In this document: one piece after another, positions 29,264 to 38,612 of the stretch
Numbering within the stretch: the first letter of the stretch is position 1
Layout: every line of letters starts with the position of its first letter
DNA from: Colwellia sp. PAMC 21821
GTDB lineage: Bacteria > Pseudomonadota > Gammaproteobacteria > Enterobacterales > Alteromonadaceae
Assembly: GCF_002077175.1 (NCBI RefSeq)
Contig: NZ_CP014943.1
Location: 1,860,001-1,924,000 of the forward strand
Length of the DNA stretch: 64,000 nt
Direction of reading: 5' to 3'
Translations under genes and position numbers: made by a program
Notes under the pieces: generated by a model
The model's database searches: none
What the model was told of the DNA's origin: nothing
What the model saw: only the letters and a program-made list of their open reading frames with translations

Positions 29264-30130
29264 ATCGAGTAGGGTGAGGCATTACTGACTCATCCCTCTC
29301 ACAGAACCGTACATACGGACCTCGTATACGGCTCCTGCATACTTCACATCACTATAATTTGTGACACAATATTAATGTGAAAGCTAATATCATGCGCTAT
29401 ATGGGGATAATTCAAATCTAACGTGGTGGTAACATTCAATGCAGGTCTTGGCGTTCTAGCTCACTGGCAATCTACCAAAATTATCTACAAATACTTCCCG
29501 TATACAAGCATATTCATCAGTTAACACTATTCCTAGCCCACCGAACATACGACTCCTGTTGATCAGACAGCTTGTGTATCCACGAAATAGATAAATCATT
29601 CATTACAGTCTTAAAGCATGCTTCCCCCCTTCGCAATCCATTCTAGCTTTTGACTAGAATTGATCCTATCAAACACAATGCTGATAGTCGGCTTGGTTTT
29701 ATCCTCCACACCATTACTGGCTTTCATCGGCCTAGCCTTACTCACTACTACGGGGTCATCTGCCACCTCACACTCGCAATACTCTTAAGTCGCCTCTTGA
29801 ATAATACGTCCAACCATTCTTGAAATGAATCATCTTTGATTGGATACAATGCCAGGCTTCCCCTGTTACTGCACTGACTCCCTGATAGAAATCCCACCCT
29901 CAAGCACAGCATTGGTCTGACTAAGTATAGGGCTTCGCGCTATTATGGACGCTTACCCACCAATACCGCCGAAACAGGTTACGGTTAGTTGTGTACCTCT
30001 ATCTTCCTATGGCTTCCTTCAGACCCCACCGTTAGCCAGTGACGCCCTTGCCATTCGGATTATCTTCCCCTTAGTCGGGGTGATAAGGCTTCTTTCAGCC
30101 TATCGGGTTTGCCAGCTTCGCTGGGCAAAC
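29264..30130 (-). mobile_element. Group II intron reduced to about 0.87 kb (reverse-transcriptase ORF deleted)
   Basis: On the minus strand the element starts GTTTGCCCAGCGAAGCTGGC at 30130 and runs through a structured domain-I-like region containing CGGTATTGGTGGGTAAGCGT and GCGCGAAGCCC. It ends with domain V at about 29334-29304 (GAGCCGTA, upper stem TACG/CGTA, then TACGGTTC, with the AGC catalytic triad). A domain-VI-like stem follows and closes CCCTACTCGAT. Only a short ORF remnant (MKASNGVEDKTKPT) remains where the maturase/reverse transcriptase would be, so about 1.2-1.7 kb is missing compared with a full intron. The 5' end lies immediately behind the T-tract of the rpoH terminator, the known target preference of class C introns. 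Class and splicing ability are inferred. Confidence 0.75.
29303..29335 (-). ncRNA. Group II intron domain V
   Basis: The hairpin has lower stem GAGCCGTA/TACGGTTC, a two-base TG bulge and upper stem TACG/CGTA. The AGC triad sits at the 5' side of the lower stem. This is the diagnostic catalytic hairpin of group II introns; the apical loop differs from the usual GAAA. Confidence 0.75.
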
Positions 30131-30132
30131 AT

Positions 30133-30157
30133 AAAAAAACCGGCAGAAGCCGGTTTT
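30133..30157 (-). terminator. Rho-independent terminator of rpoH
   Basis: On the minus strand AAAACCGGC-TTCT-GCCGG is followed by seven T, starting about 20 bp after the rpoH stop. The group II intron begins three bases beyond the T-run. Confidence 0.92.
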
Positions 30158-30176
30158 AAATAAATTGTTTTGAAAG

Positions 30177-31040
30177 CTATGCAGCCATTGCGCCTTTTAA
30201 CTTGGCTAGCGCATTTTTTTCTAGCTGACGAACACGCTCGGCTGATATTTCATACTTATTTGCCAACTCTTGTAAAGTTGTTTTATCGTCATGTAACCAA
30301 CGAGTACGAATAATATCTTGGCTACGGTCATCTAAACCTACCAAAGCATTACTTAGCCTTTTATTAGCATGTTGCTCCCAATTCGAATCTTCTACTTCAG
30401 TAGCAAGATCGGATTGTTTATCTTCTAAATATTGCGCAGGTGAATAAGTACTAGCACTCGCATTATCGTCATCATCAGTTGATAATTCAAATGCTTGGTC
30501 TTGGTTACTCATGCGAGATTCCATTTCCAGGACATCTTTAGTCGTAACACCTAGTGTTTCGGCAACATTATTTACTTCTTCATGACTAAACCAACCTAAA
30601 CGCTTTTTATTTTTACGTAGGTTAAAAAATAATTTGCGTTGTGCTTTAGTCGTCGCAACTTTAACGATGCGCCAATTTTTAAGCACAAATTCATGAATTT
30701 CCGCTTTAATCCAGTGTACTGCAAAAGATACTAGACGAACGCCGACTTCTGGGTTGAAGCGCTTAACCGCTTTCATTAAACCGATATTACCTTCCTGAAT
30801 TAAATCAGCTTGCGGTAAACCATAGCCTGCATAACCTTTAGCAACATGGATAACAAAACGAAGATGCGACATAATTAATTCTTGCGCCGCTTTTAAATCA
30901 TTTTCAGAATATAAACGAGTTGCTAGCTCTTGCTCTTTTTCAGCTGTCAACATTGGAATACTATACGCTGACTGCACGTATGCCTCAATGCTGCCACTTT
31001 TAGGAACAGTTAACGCCATTGATTGCATTGATTCACTCAT
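30177..31040 (-). CDS. rpoH: RNA polymerase sigma-32 factor (heat shock)
   Basis: 287 residues. Region 2 reads [40 protein letters not shown] and [20 protein letters not shown]. The RpoH box [18 protein letters not shown] separates it from other sigma factors. Region 4 has the helix-turn-helix [29 protein letters not shown]. It directs polymerase to heat-shock promoters and in E. coli is controlled by DnaK/FtsH turnover and mRNA structure. It lies below ftsYEX on the same strand, as in E. coli, but with a 280-bp gap that should contain its own promoter. Confidence 0.97.
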   Translation of the reverse strand: MSESMQSMALTVPKSGSIEAYVQSAYSIPMLTAEKEQELATRLYSENDLKAAQELIMSHLRFVIHVAKGYAGYGLPQADLIQEGNIGLMKAVKRFNPEVGVRLVSFAVHWIKAEIHEFVLKNWRIVKVATTKAQRKLFFNLRKNKKRLGWFSHEEVNNVAETLGVTTKDVLEMESRMSNQDQAFELSTDDDDNASASTYSPAQYLEDKQSDLATEVEDSNWEQHANKRLSNALVGLDDRSQDIIRTRWLHDDKTTLQELANKYEISAERVRQLEKNALAKLKGAMAA

Positions 31041-31299
31041 TTAATAACTCCTCTATCTAATCTAGCTCGTGATAATAGCATATTTACCCAAACCACCTCA
31101 ACATACACATTTAAGCGATAAATAAAAATAATGCAGAATGGGGGGGACTAATGACCGATCATCACGATTTTAATAAAACAACATTAGCTTAGAAGACAGA
31201 GGTAAACAACACTCTCTTTCAATTTTTTTGTCAATAATTTGTTAAACTTTGTCACCGAGATTGAAATTTTCATTAATTACAAGGTGATAGAGCAAAGGC

Positions 31300-31317
31300 A
31301 GCGTTTACATAAACGCT
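31300..31317 (-). terminator. Short perfect hairpin downstream of ftsX
   Basis: AGCGTTTA-CA-TAAACGCT begins six bases after the ftsX stop. The sequence beyond it on the minus strand (GCCTTTGC) is only weakly T-rich, so termination is uncertain. The rest of the 282-bp ftsX-rpoH gap includes a G7 run near 31140 and no gene. Confidence 0.5.
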
Positions 31318-31322
31318 AAGAA

Positions 31323-32297
31323 CTAATCTGCTGTTGGCTCAATGGCACGAATATGTTGCCTTACAGAAATAAAGCTGCCTAATAGACCCAAACCAACTGC
31401 CGTCGACTGTAGTATTAATAATTCATTAAATGATAAGCCCATCAAAACGAATTGGCTTTGATAAAGGTCTGTTAACTGACGTAATGCTCCAGAAAGGTAG
31501 TTGGCTAAAATAGCGACACAAATACTTGCTACAAAACCACCGAGCACGCCGTACCATACTCCAGCATATAAAAAGGGTCGCTGAATAAAACTGTCTGTTG
31601 CCCCCACCAACTTCATCACCGCAATCGCATCTTTTTGATTAAGTATTGCCAGGCGAATGGTGTTACCAATAATTAATACCACAGATAAACACAATAATAT
31701 CGCTATACCGATCACTACATCTTCAATTAACGCCGCCATTGCTTGTAATCGCGTTAACCATTCCAGATCTAGTTTTCCTTGGTCAACGCCACGTTCTTGC
31801 TCTAACTTAAGCAATAATTCACGTGCGGCCTGGGCTTGACTAAAACGCTGGGTAGGCGTGACCAATAAGGTTGCTGGTAACGGGTTTTCATCTAAATATT
31901 CTAATGCCTGGCCAAAGCCAGAGTTCACTTTAAATTCGGCTAACGCTTGTTCAGCAGAAATATATACAACATTAGCCACTTCAGGATAAAGTTGAATACG
32001 TTGTACGAGATTTTGTGCCGCTTTGTCAGGTGTTGATAGTTGTAAAAACAAGGTAATTTCTGAGGCAGAATCCCACTGTTCGGTAACCGTTTGCGTATTT
32101 TTTACAAACAAATGTAAGGTGGCAGGCAAAGTTAAGCTTATACCTAAAACCAGTACGGTCATTACCGACGTAAACGGTGTGCGCCATAAATCACCTAGGC
32201 TGCCTATCGCTTGCTGAAGATGTCGAAGTACTCTAGCCGTAAAGCGCCCAGTCCAATTTAACTGTTGCCTATTATTGCGTGTATCATTAGCTGCCAT
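31323..32297 (-). CDS. ftsX: Cell division protein FtsX
   Basis: 324 residues from the ATG at 32297, which has GGGTGA five bases upstream and overlaps ftsE by 11 bases; the longer frame to 32336 adds residues encoded only inside ftsE. A cytoplasmic N-terminus is followed by a first membrane segment (TSVMTVLVLGISLTLPATLH), a periplasmic domain of about 100 residues (ITLFLQLSTPDKAAQNLV onward) and three C-terminal segments around IGIAILLCLSVVLIIGNTIR. With FtsE it forms the division-site ABC-type complex that activates septal amidases through EnvC. Confidence 0.94.
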   Translation of the reverse strand: MAANDTRNNRQQLNWTGRFTARVLRHLQQAIGSLGDLWRTPFTSVMTVLVLGISLTLPATLHLFVKNTQTVTEQWDSASEITLFLQLSTPDKAAQNLVQRIQLYPEVANVVYISAEQALAEFKVNSGFGQALEYLDENPLPATLLVTPTQRFSQAQAARELLLKLEQERGVDQGKLDLEWLTRLQAMAALIEDVVIGIAILLCLSVVLIIGNTIRLAILNQKDAIAVMKLVGATDSFIQRPFLYAGVWYGVLGGFVASICVAILANYLSGALRQLTDLYQSQFVLMGLSFNELLILQSTAVGLGLLGSFISVRQHIRAIEPTAD

Positions 32298-32988
32298 TAC
32301 GTTCACCCATTGATTGTAAGCCATCAACAATACCATCGGTGATCATATGACCTTGTTTTAAAGTCAATGTGCGATACTTCATACGTGCAATAAGCCCTAA
32401 ATCGTGGGTAGCAATCAAGACACTAACGCCCATTTCATTAAACTCTTCAAATAAACGAAGAATATCCAATGACAACTTAGGGTCTAAATTACCGGTAGGT
32501 TCATCTGCTAATAATATCGGCGGTTTATTAACAATTGCCCGAGCAATACCAACACGTTGCTGTTCACCACCTGAAAGCATATTCGGAAAACACTTTAATT
32601 TACTGGTTAAGTGCACTTTATCAAGCGCGGCTTCAACTCGTTTACGGGTTTCTTTATGACTATAGCCTTCAATAATCAGCGGCAGTGCCACATTTTCAAA
32701 TACGGTTCTGTCCGCTAATAAATTATGATTCTGGAAAATCATCCCTATACCACGACGAACATAAGGTATTTGTGCGTATTTAATGGTAGATAATTCAGTG
32801 CCATTAATTTCAATACTGCCTGCACTCGGCTTTTCCATCATACTCATGAGCTTAAGCAAAGTACTCTTACCTGCACCAGAGTGACCCGTTAAAAACGTCA
32901 TTTCGCCAGGGGCAATAGTAAAACTCACTTTTTTCAGTGCGAGAAAACCTCCTGGATAAGTTTTACTTACGTTATTAAATCGGATCAT
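32287..32988 (-). CDS. ftsE: Cell division ATP-binding protein FtsE
   Basis: 233 residues. ABC ATPase with Walker A TGHSGAGKSTLLKLM, the Q-loop MIFQNHNLL, signature LSGGEQQRVGIARAI, Walker B PILLADEPTGNLD and the switch His in IATHD. It starts MIRFNNVSKTYPGGFLALKK, as in E. coli FtsE. It powers the FtsEX complex at the septum. It lies 8 bp behind ftsY and overlaps ftsX. Confidence 0.97.
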   Translation of the reverse strand: MIRFNNVSKTYPGGFLALKKVSFTIAPGEMTFLTGHSGAGKSTLLKLMSMMEKPSAGSIEINGTELSTIKYAQIPYVRRGIGMIFQNHNLLADRTVFENVALPLIIEGYSHKETRKRVEAALDKVHLTSKLKCFPNMLSGGEQQRVGIARAIVNKPPILLADEPTGNLDPKLSLDILRLFEEFNEMGVSVLIATHDLGLIARMKYRTLTLKQGHMITDGIVDGLQSMGERNGS

Positions 32989-32996
32989 AACAAATC

Positions 32997-34241
<1,245 letters not shown>

Positions 34242-34417
34242 AAATGTATTTACAATCTTAATGGGATGAATACGTTTACTACTAAAATCATCTGACTAGG
34301 ATTCGCTCTAAGTAGAACAATTCATTAGATCAAATTGGTATTCATGAGTAAACAAGGATAAAATTGTCGATATAGTATCACCTAACCTGCCGACAAAAAA
34401 CAAAAGCTGTTTAAGTT

Positions 34418-35008
34418 ATGAGCAAAGTCAAAAAACAATCTGATAAAAATGTGCCAAAAGGCCAAATTCGCATCATCGCAGGTCAATATCGCGGTCGAAA
34501 ATTACCGGTATTAATGGCCGATGGTTTACGCCCAACAACAGATCGTGTTAAAGAAACAGTCTTCAATTGGCTGATGCCCTATATTCAAGACTCTATTTGC
34601 TTAGATTGCTTTGCCGGCTCTGGTGGACTAGGTTTTGAAGCCATGTCGCGCGGTGCGAGTACTGTTACCTTAGTAGAGTTGAATAAATCTGCAGCACAGC
34701 AGCTAAAAGACAATAAGACACTCCTCAAAGCAGATAGTATTCAAGTGGTTCAGAAAAATGCCTTAGATTTTTTGCAAAGTAACCAACAAAATTACTCGTT
34801 AGTGTTTATTGACCCGCCTTTTAGAAAAGGTTTAGCTCAACAAGCCGCGCAATTATTAAGCGATAAAGGCTTAACTGACGATGCTTTGATCTATGTAGAA
34901 ATGGAAACTGACCACAATCAACAAATCATGCCAAGCCATTGGCAGTTACTAAAAGAAAAGATTGCCGGACAGGTTGTCTACCGACTTTATCAAAATAGCC
35001 CCGTCTAG
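34418..35008 (+). CDS. rsmD: 16S rRNA (guanine966-N2)-methyltransferase RsmD
   Basis: 196 residues. GQIRIIAGQYRGRKLPV and DGLRPTTDRVKETVFNWL open the protein; the SAM site is LDCFAGSGGLGFEAMSRGA; the catalytic motif is VFIDPPFRKG. RsmD methylates G966 of 16S rRNA during 30S assembly. It is divergent from ftsY, the order conserved across gammaproteobacteria. The 176-bp gap between them carries no extra gene; it contains an ATTGGTAT sequence near 34336 like the ends of the MITE family. Confidence 0.95.
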   Translation: MSKVKKQSDKNVPKGQIRIIAGQYRGRKLPVLMADGLRPTTDRVKETVFNWLMPYIQDSICLDCFAGSGGLGFEAMSRGASTVTLVELNKSAAQQLKDNKTLLKADSIQVVQKNALDFLQSNQQNYSLVFIDPPFRKGLAQQAAQLLSDKGLTDDALIYVEMETDHNQQIMPSHWQLLKEKIAGQVVYRLYQNSPV

Positions 35009-35061
35009 GAGCTAAAATAATAATGCATTAGAAAGAGGCCGCAGCTTCTTTTATAATCATG

Positions 35062-36654
35062 CTATTGGGATACAGGCTTGGGTCGTAATGTTAAATCATG
35101 AAAATCAAAACTAAAATCTGTCGCCCAAGACACTGCCTTCATGGTGACAAAATTGATACTACCATCAGGGTTTAAATTAAAGTTCACATAAGCATCAGCT
35201 TCTAAAGTGCGATCATGCCAGCGGACGATAAAGGTATTGTGTTGATAATGCTCTAATACGCCACGCAACGCAGGGGTGTTAGAAAACTGCATCACTAAAT
35301 CTTCATTTATGAAGCTAATGGCGACTTCACCATACCAATTATCCACATAATTTTGCGCATAACTTGCTAATGGCAAAGAAGGTGTTGAGTTTTTATCGAC
35401 TTTGGCCGCCACTTTAGCCAAATGAGATTTTTTCTTGGCGATATTTTTTTCCTGCAATAGCGCATAATGCTCAACCCAATCTTTGGCTGGTAACTCAAGG
35501 TATTCGGTCAAAATTTGTTGAGATAACGCATTAAAAGCAAAGCCTGATTGTTGATTGGTTAAAATCACCATGGCTAAGTTTTCTTCTGGCACCATCACCA
35601 CTTTTGACACCATGCCTAATATGCCGCCGGTATGTCTTACCACTTTTACGCCGTGATAATCTTTAACAAACCAACCTAAAGCGTAGGCATTAAAGTGTGT
35701 TTTATCTTGATCAGTCACTTGTTGTGAAACAGGTAACAACGTACGTGCTTGCCACATCTCACGACTTTGTTGTTCGCTAAAAAGTCTTAATGCTTTATTA
35801 CCATCAACGCCATATTGTCCGCTATTTAGCTGTGTTTTAAGCCATAACGACATATCATTAACGCTTGATGCAACCGAACCCGCAGAGGAAAACTTCTCTA
35901 AGAAGTTGCCACCAACAACATGTAACTCACCTTCTAATGGCACATGGGCACGCGCCACGTTTTTATTGCTTGGGGGAATTAAAGAAAATTTAGCATAGGT
36001 ATTGTTCATGCCTAAAGGATCAAAAATTCGTGCTTGAATCACCGCTTGCCAAGGTTGGCCCGTAAGCTTTGCTATGATCTCACCAGCAATAACATACATG
36101 AGATTATCGTAAGCAAACTCACTTCGAAAACTCGACACTTGTGGTAAATGCTTCAAGCCTTTAATCACATCTTTATTGGTGAGTGTGGTTTCTGGCCAGA
36201 TCATTAAATCGCCAGCACCTAAACCTAAGCCACTGTTATGCGATAGTAAATCGATTATAGTAAATTCTCGTGTTACATAAGCATCGGGCAGTTGAAACTC
36301 TGGAATAATATCAATAACTTTGGTTTGCCAGGTCAGCTTGCCTTCATCCACTAAGCCGGCCAGTAGTGCAGAGGTCATGGCTTTAGTATTTGACGCTATG
36401 CCAAACAAGGTGTCTGCATTAACTTTTTCTTTACTGCCATGCTTAAGCACCCCAAAGCCTTTGCTTAGTAGCACTTCGTTATCTTTAATAATTGCAACGG
36501 CTATGCCGGGCACTTTAAAGGCCGCCATCGCTTTATTGACAGAGATTTCAATGCGTTCAATTTTATGACTTACATTTATCTCTTGTGCACTTACGCAGCT
36601 CAGCATTGAAAGGGCTATTACAGCAACATTGAATTTGATATATCCAAACTTCAT
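35062..36654 (-). CDS. Exported serine hydrolase of the beta-lactamase family (class C/AmpC-like fold)
   Basis: 530 residues with a signal peptide (FNVAVIALSMLSCVSAQ). The PF00144-type domain has the SxxK motif S88-N-T-K91, the YxN motif in FAYDNLMYVIAGE and HTGG in VVRHTGGILGM. A C-terminal beta-barrel extension (about 420-525), with NYVDNWYGEVAISF and LVMQFSNTPALRGVLEHY, resembles the DUF3471 lipocalin-like tail. Such proteins include esterases, D-amino-acid peptidases and beta-lactamase relatives. A true beta-lactamase role is unlikely, since the family is broad and AmpC enzymes lack this tail. It begins 69 bp behind the decarboxylase gene on the same strand. Confidence 0.88.
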   Translation of the reverse strand: MKFGYIKFNVAVIALSMLSCVSAQEINVSHKIERIEISVNKAMAAFKVPGIAVAIIKDNEVLLSKGFGVLKHGSKEKVNADTLFGIASNTKAMTSALLAGLVDEGKLTWQTKVIDIIPEFQLPDAYVTREFTIIDLLSHNSGLGLGAGDLMIWPETTLTNKDVIKGLKHLPQVSSFRSEFAYDNLMYVIAGEIIAKLTGQPWQAVIQARIFDPLGMNNTYAKFSLIPPSNKNVARAHVPLEGELHVVGGNFLEKFSSAGSVASSVNDMSLWLKTQLNSGQYGVDGNKALRLFSEQQSREMWQARTLLPVSQQVTDQDKTHFNAYALGWFVKDYHGVKVVRHTGGILGMVSKVVMVPEENLAMVILTNQQSGFAFNALSQQILTEYLELPAKDWVEHYALLQEKNIAKKKSHLAKVAAKVDKNSTPSLPLASYAQNYVDNWYGEVAISFINEDLVMQFSNTPALRGVLEHYQHNTFIVRWHDRTLEADAYVNFNLNPDGSINFVTMKAVSWATDFSFDFHDLTLRPKPVSQ

Positions 36655-36722
36655 CTGACTTCCTCTATTCTTTTTTGTTTTTATTAAGGTTGAAGCATCT
36701 TGTTTTATAACTACTGAATAAC

Positions 36723-37685
36723 CTAAAGCGCGTGACGCTGCCCTTTAATATCGAGCAACTCAGCGGAGCTGAAAGAGGTTTGCGGTAGAATATAGTTAGC
36801 AAAACTCACTAAACTATTATTACTTAAATGTTGTTGAAAAAGTGACTTACTAATGTACGATTTTGGAATGTACTGCTTTGCTAACTCACTAAATTCAAGC
36901 TCATTAAAGCTCAATAGATCAATCGACTTGGGCGCTAAAATACGCAAAAACTCTGGCGCTAGCGAAATTAAGTTAATATTGGCTTGAATACTGACATAAC
37001 TGCTATTCGCTTGCGGCGTAATATGAATAGTTAAATATTGCAGGCCTTTAATAGCATTAATGGAATAACCAAAGGGTTCGAAGACAAAATCATCCAATAT
37101 AAACCCCGCTAAAAGTCGATCTAATTGTAAAAATGCCCTAATTTCATGAGAATTCAAACCAACCGTGGTAAGTTTTTTAGATGCTTTTTGGCAAATTTGA
37201 TAAGCGATTAGCTCGTATGTCTTATCTTCTTTGCTCACTTGAAAGCTATTATCTTGATGAAAAATATAATTATGATGACCGTCTAATTCACCAAAGCGAA
37301 ACGCTTTACCTTCAACATATTTCCCCAACAAGGTAATATCATCGCCAAAACTACTTAACTGAGCATGAGCAAAATATTCATTTTTTCTTTGATAAGTTAT
37401 CTGCTGGATTTTATTCATACCAAGTTGCTGAATAAAATATTCCACCGAATGTACTAAGCGGGTATTGCCACAGGTCAGTATTAATAAGCGATCATGCCAA
37501 ACAAATAAACTCGATTCTGACAACAGAAACGCTTTACAGTCATCATTTTTAATCGTCGATAGTATTTTCGCATTGCAACACTGTACAAGGGCTAGCCAAA
37601 AGTCATCAGCTAAGTCATCTAATAATGAAACCTGCTTTGCATCGATGATAATTTCAGCTTTTTTTTCTGAGCCTTCAAAAAACAA
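36723..37685 (-). CDS. S-adenosylmethionine decarboxylase proenzyme, eukaryotic type
   Basis: 320 residues from a TTG start with AAGGA eight bases upstream; no in-frame ATG precedes the conserved FFEGSEKK, which matches the human start FFEGTEK. Key blocks follow the eukaryotic enzyme: LLSESSLFVW with predicted self-cleavage between Glu57 and Ser58 to give the pyruvoyl group; LTCGNTRLVHS with Cys72; FEPFGYSINAIKG with Ser208; and TIHITPQ with His221. It decarboxylates SAM to supply aminopropyl groups for spermidine. It is unlike the short SpeD of Bacillus or the E. coli class 1 enzyme. No speE (spermidine synthase) is nearby. It lies between the YjaG and hydrolase genes on one strand. Confidence 0.88.
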   Translation of the reverse strand: MFFEGSEKKAEIIIDAKQVSLLDDLADDFWLALVQCCNAKILSTIKNDDCKAFLLSESSLFVWHDRLLILTCGNTRLVHSVEYFIQQLGMNKIQQITYQRKNEYFAHAQLSSFGDDITLLGKYVEGKAFRFGELDGHHNYIFHQDNSFQVSKEDKTYELIAYQICQKASKKLTTVGLNSHEIRAFLQLDRLLAGFILDDFVFEPFGYSINAIKGLQYLTIHITPQANSSYVSIQANINLISLAPEFLRILAPKSIDLLSFNELEFSELAKQYIPKSYISKSLFQQHLSNNSLVSFANYILPQTSFSSAELLDIKGQRHAL

Positions 37686-37790
37686 TGAATATATCCTTGT
37701 TAAAATACAACTTATGACGAGTAAATATATCCACTACATAACGCCAAACCACAAAAATTTACATTAACATTGGAATAATATTTTTTGGTA

Positions 37791-38417
37791 TTAAGCGTTA
37801 ATTTCAATACCTAAATTTGATAAGCCTTCTTCAAGCACCATAGCTTTTGCTTTTACACAACTCGCTTTGTTCTCACTGGCAGAGGATAAGAAGTCAAATA
37901 GCTCATTTTGCGTGGCAACTTCCCATTGCATTAAAGGGTGTTCAGCAATTTGTTGTGGCTCAATCACTATTTCATCTTCTTCAGGCGTGATTTCGTCAAT
38001 TTGCTGGGCTAAGCTCAGCTCAACATAATAGCTAACGCTGTTTTCTGACAATTTACTGACGTTAATAAAGCCATCACTTTCGGGGTCTTGCATCGCTTGA
38101 AACAATGACATCAATGCCATAGCACTATCAAGCGCAGGAAAAACGCCTAAAAAGTCAAAAGCATCTGGATCAGGTACTTGCTCTTCAAGTTTAGTTATTT
38201 GGGCATCGTAATTAATTTTGCAACGATTCGCTTTATCTAGCCATTGCCAAATAAGGTCTAGTTGATTTCTCAATACCTTATAATCACCAAACTCGACATG
38301 CTCAGCGAACATTTGATAATTAGGTAACATGCGCTCAAGTAACGCCGCACAAAATGCCACCTGTTGCCATTGACTTAATTTATTTAAAGGTAGGTGAATC
38401 GCCACGTATAGTCTCAT
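37791..38417 (-). CDS. YjaG/DUF416 family protein
   Basis: About 208 residues from ATG 38417; a TTG two codons earlier also fits, and the ribosome-binding site is weak. The block IHLPLNKLSQWQQVAFCAAL, LERMLPNYQMFAEHVEFGDY, LDLIWQWLDK and DAFDFLGVFPALDSAMALM match E. coli YjaG. The end GLSNLGIEIN is also conserved. An all-helical cytoplasmic protein of unknown role. It is 105 bp upstream of the decarboxylase gene on the same strand. Confidence 0.85.
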   Translation of the reverse strand: MRLYVAIHLPLNKLSQWQQVAFCAALLERMLPNYQMFAEHVEFGDYKVLRNQLDLIWQWLDKANRCKINYDAQITKLEEQVPDPDAFDFLGVFPALDSAMALMSLFQAMQDPESDGFINVSKLSENSVSYYVELSLAQQIDEITPEEDEIVIEPQQIAEHPLMQWEVATQNELFDFLSSASENKASCVKAKAMVLEEGLSNLGIEINA

Positions 38418-38446
38418 TATCAATGATAAAAAATAGAGAGGTATTA

Positions 38447-38507
38447 TATACCCAAGTGACTTAAAGATGCGAGTTTCATAGTCTTAAAGCGTTATGCTCT
38501 GGGTATA
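38447..38507. repeat. Small TATACCC/GGGTATA inverted-repeat relic
   Basis: 61 bp bounded by TATACCC and GGGTATA. The left end continues with CTTAAAGATGC, resembling the CTCAAGATGC of the MITE at 8938-9203. It may be a deleted copy of that family. Confidence 0.45.
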
Positions 38508-38612
38508 TTTTAATTGAGGGTGTTATCTAACAAACAGAGACATCAAGGGGCATATTCCCCCCCCAGAGGTGTTTATTACTACCATATACAACAATCCGAC
38601 AAAGCTAGCCGT

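Noticed and set aside
29945..30163. 72-residue plus-strand ORF
   Set aside because: It lies inside the group II intron on the opposite strand, over structured RNA sequence and the rpoH terminator.
38540..38570. GGGG/CCCC hairpin-like sequence below the coiled-coil gene
   Set aside because: The stem is only four bases with a C-run and no T-tract, so I did not call a terminator.
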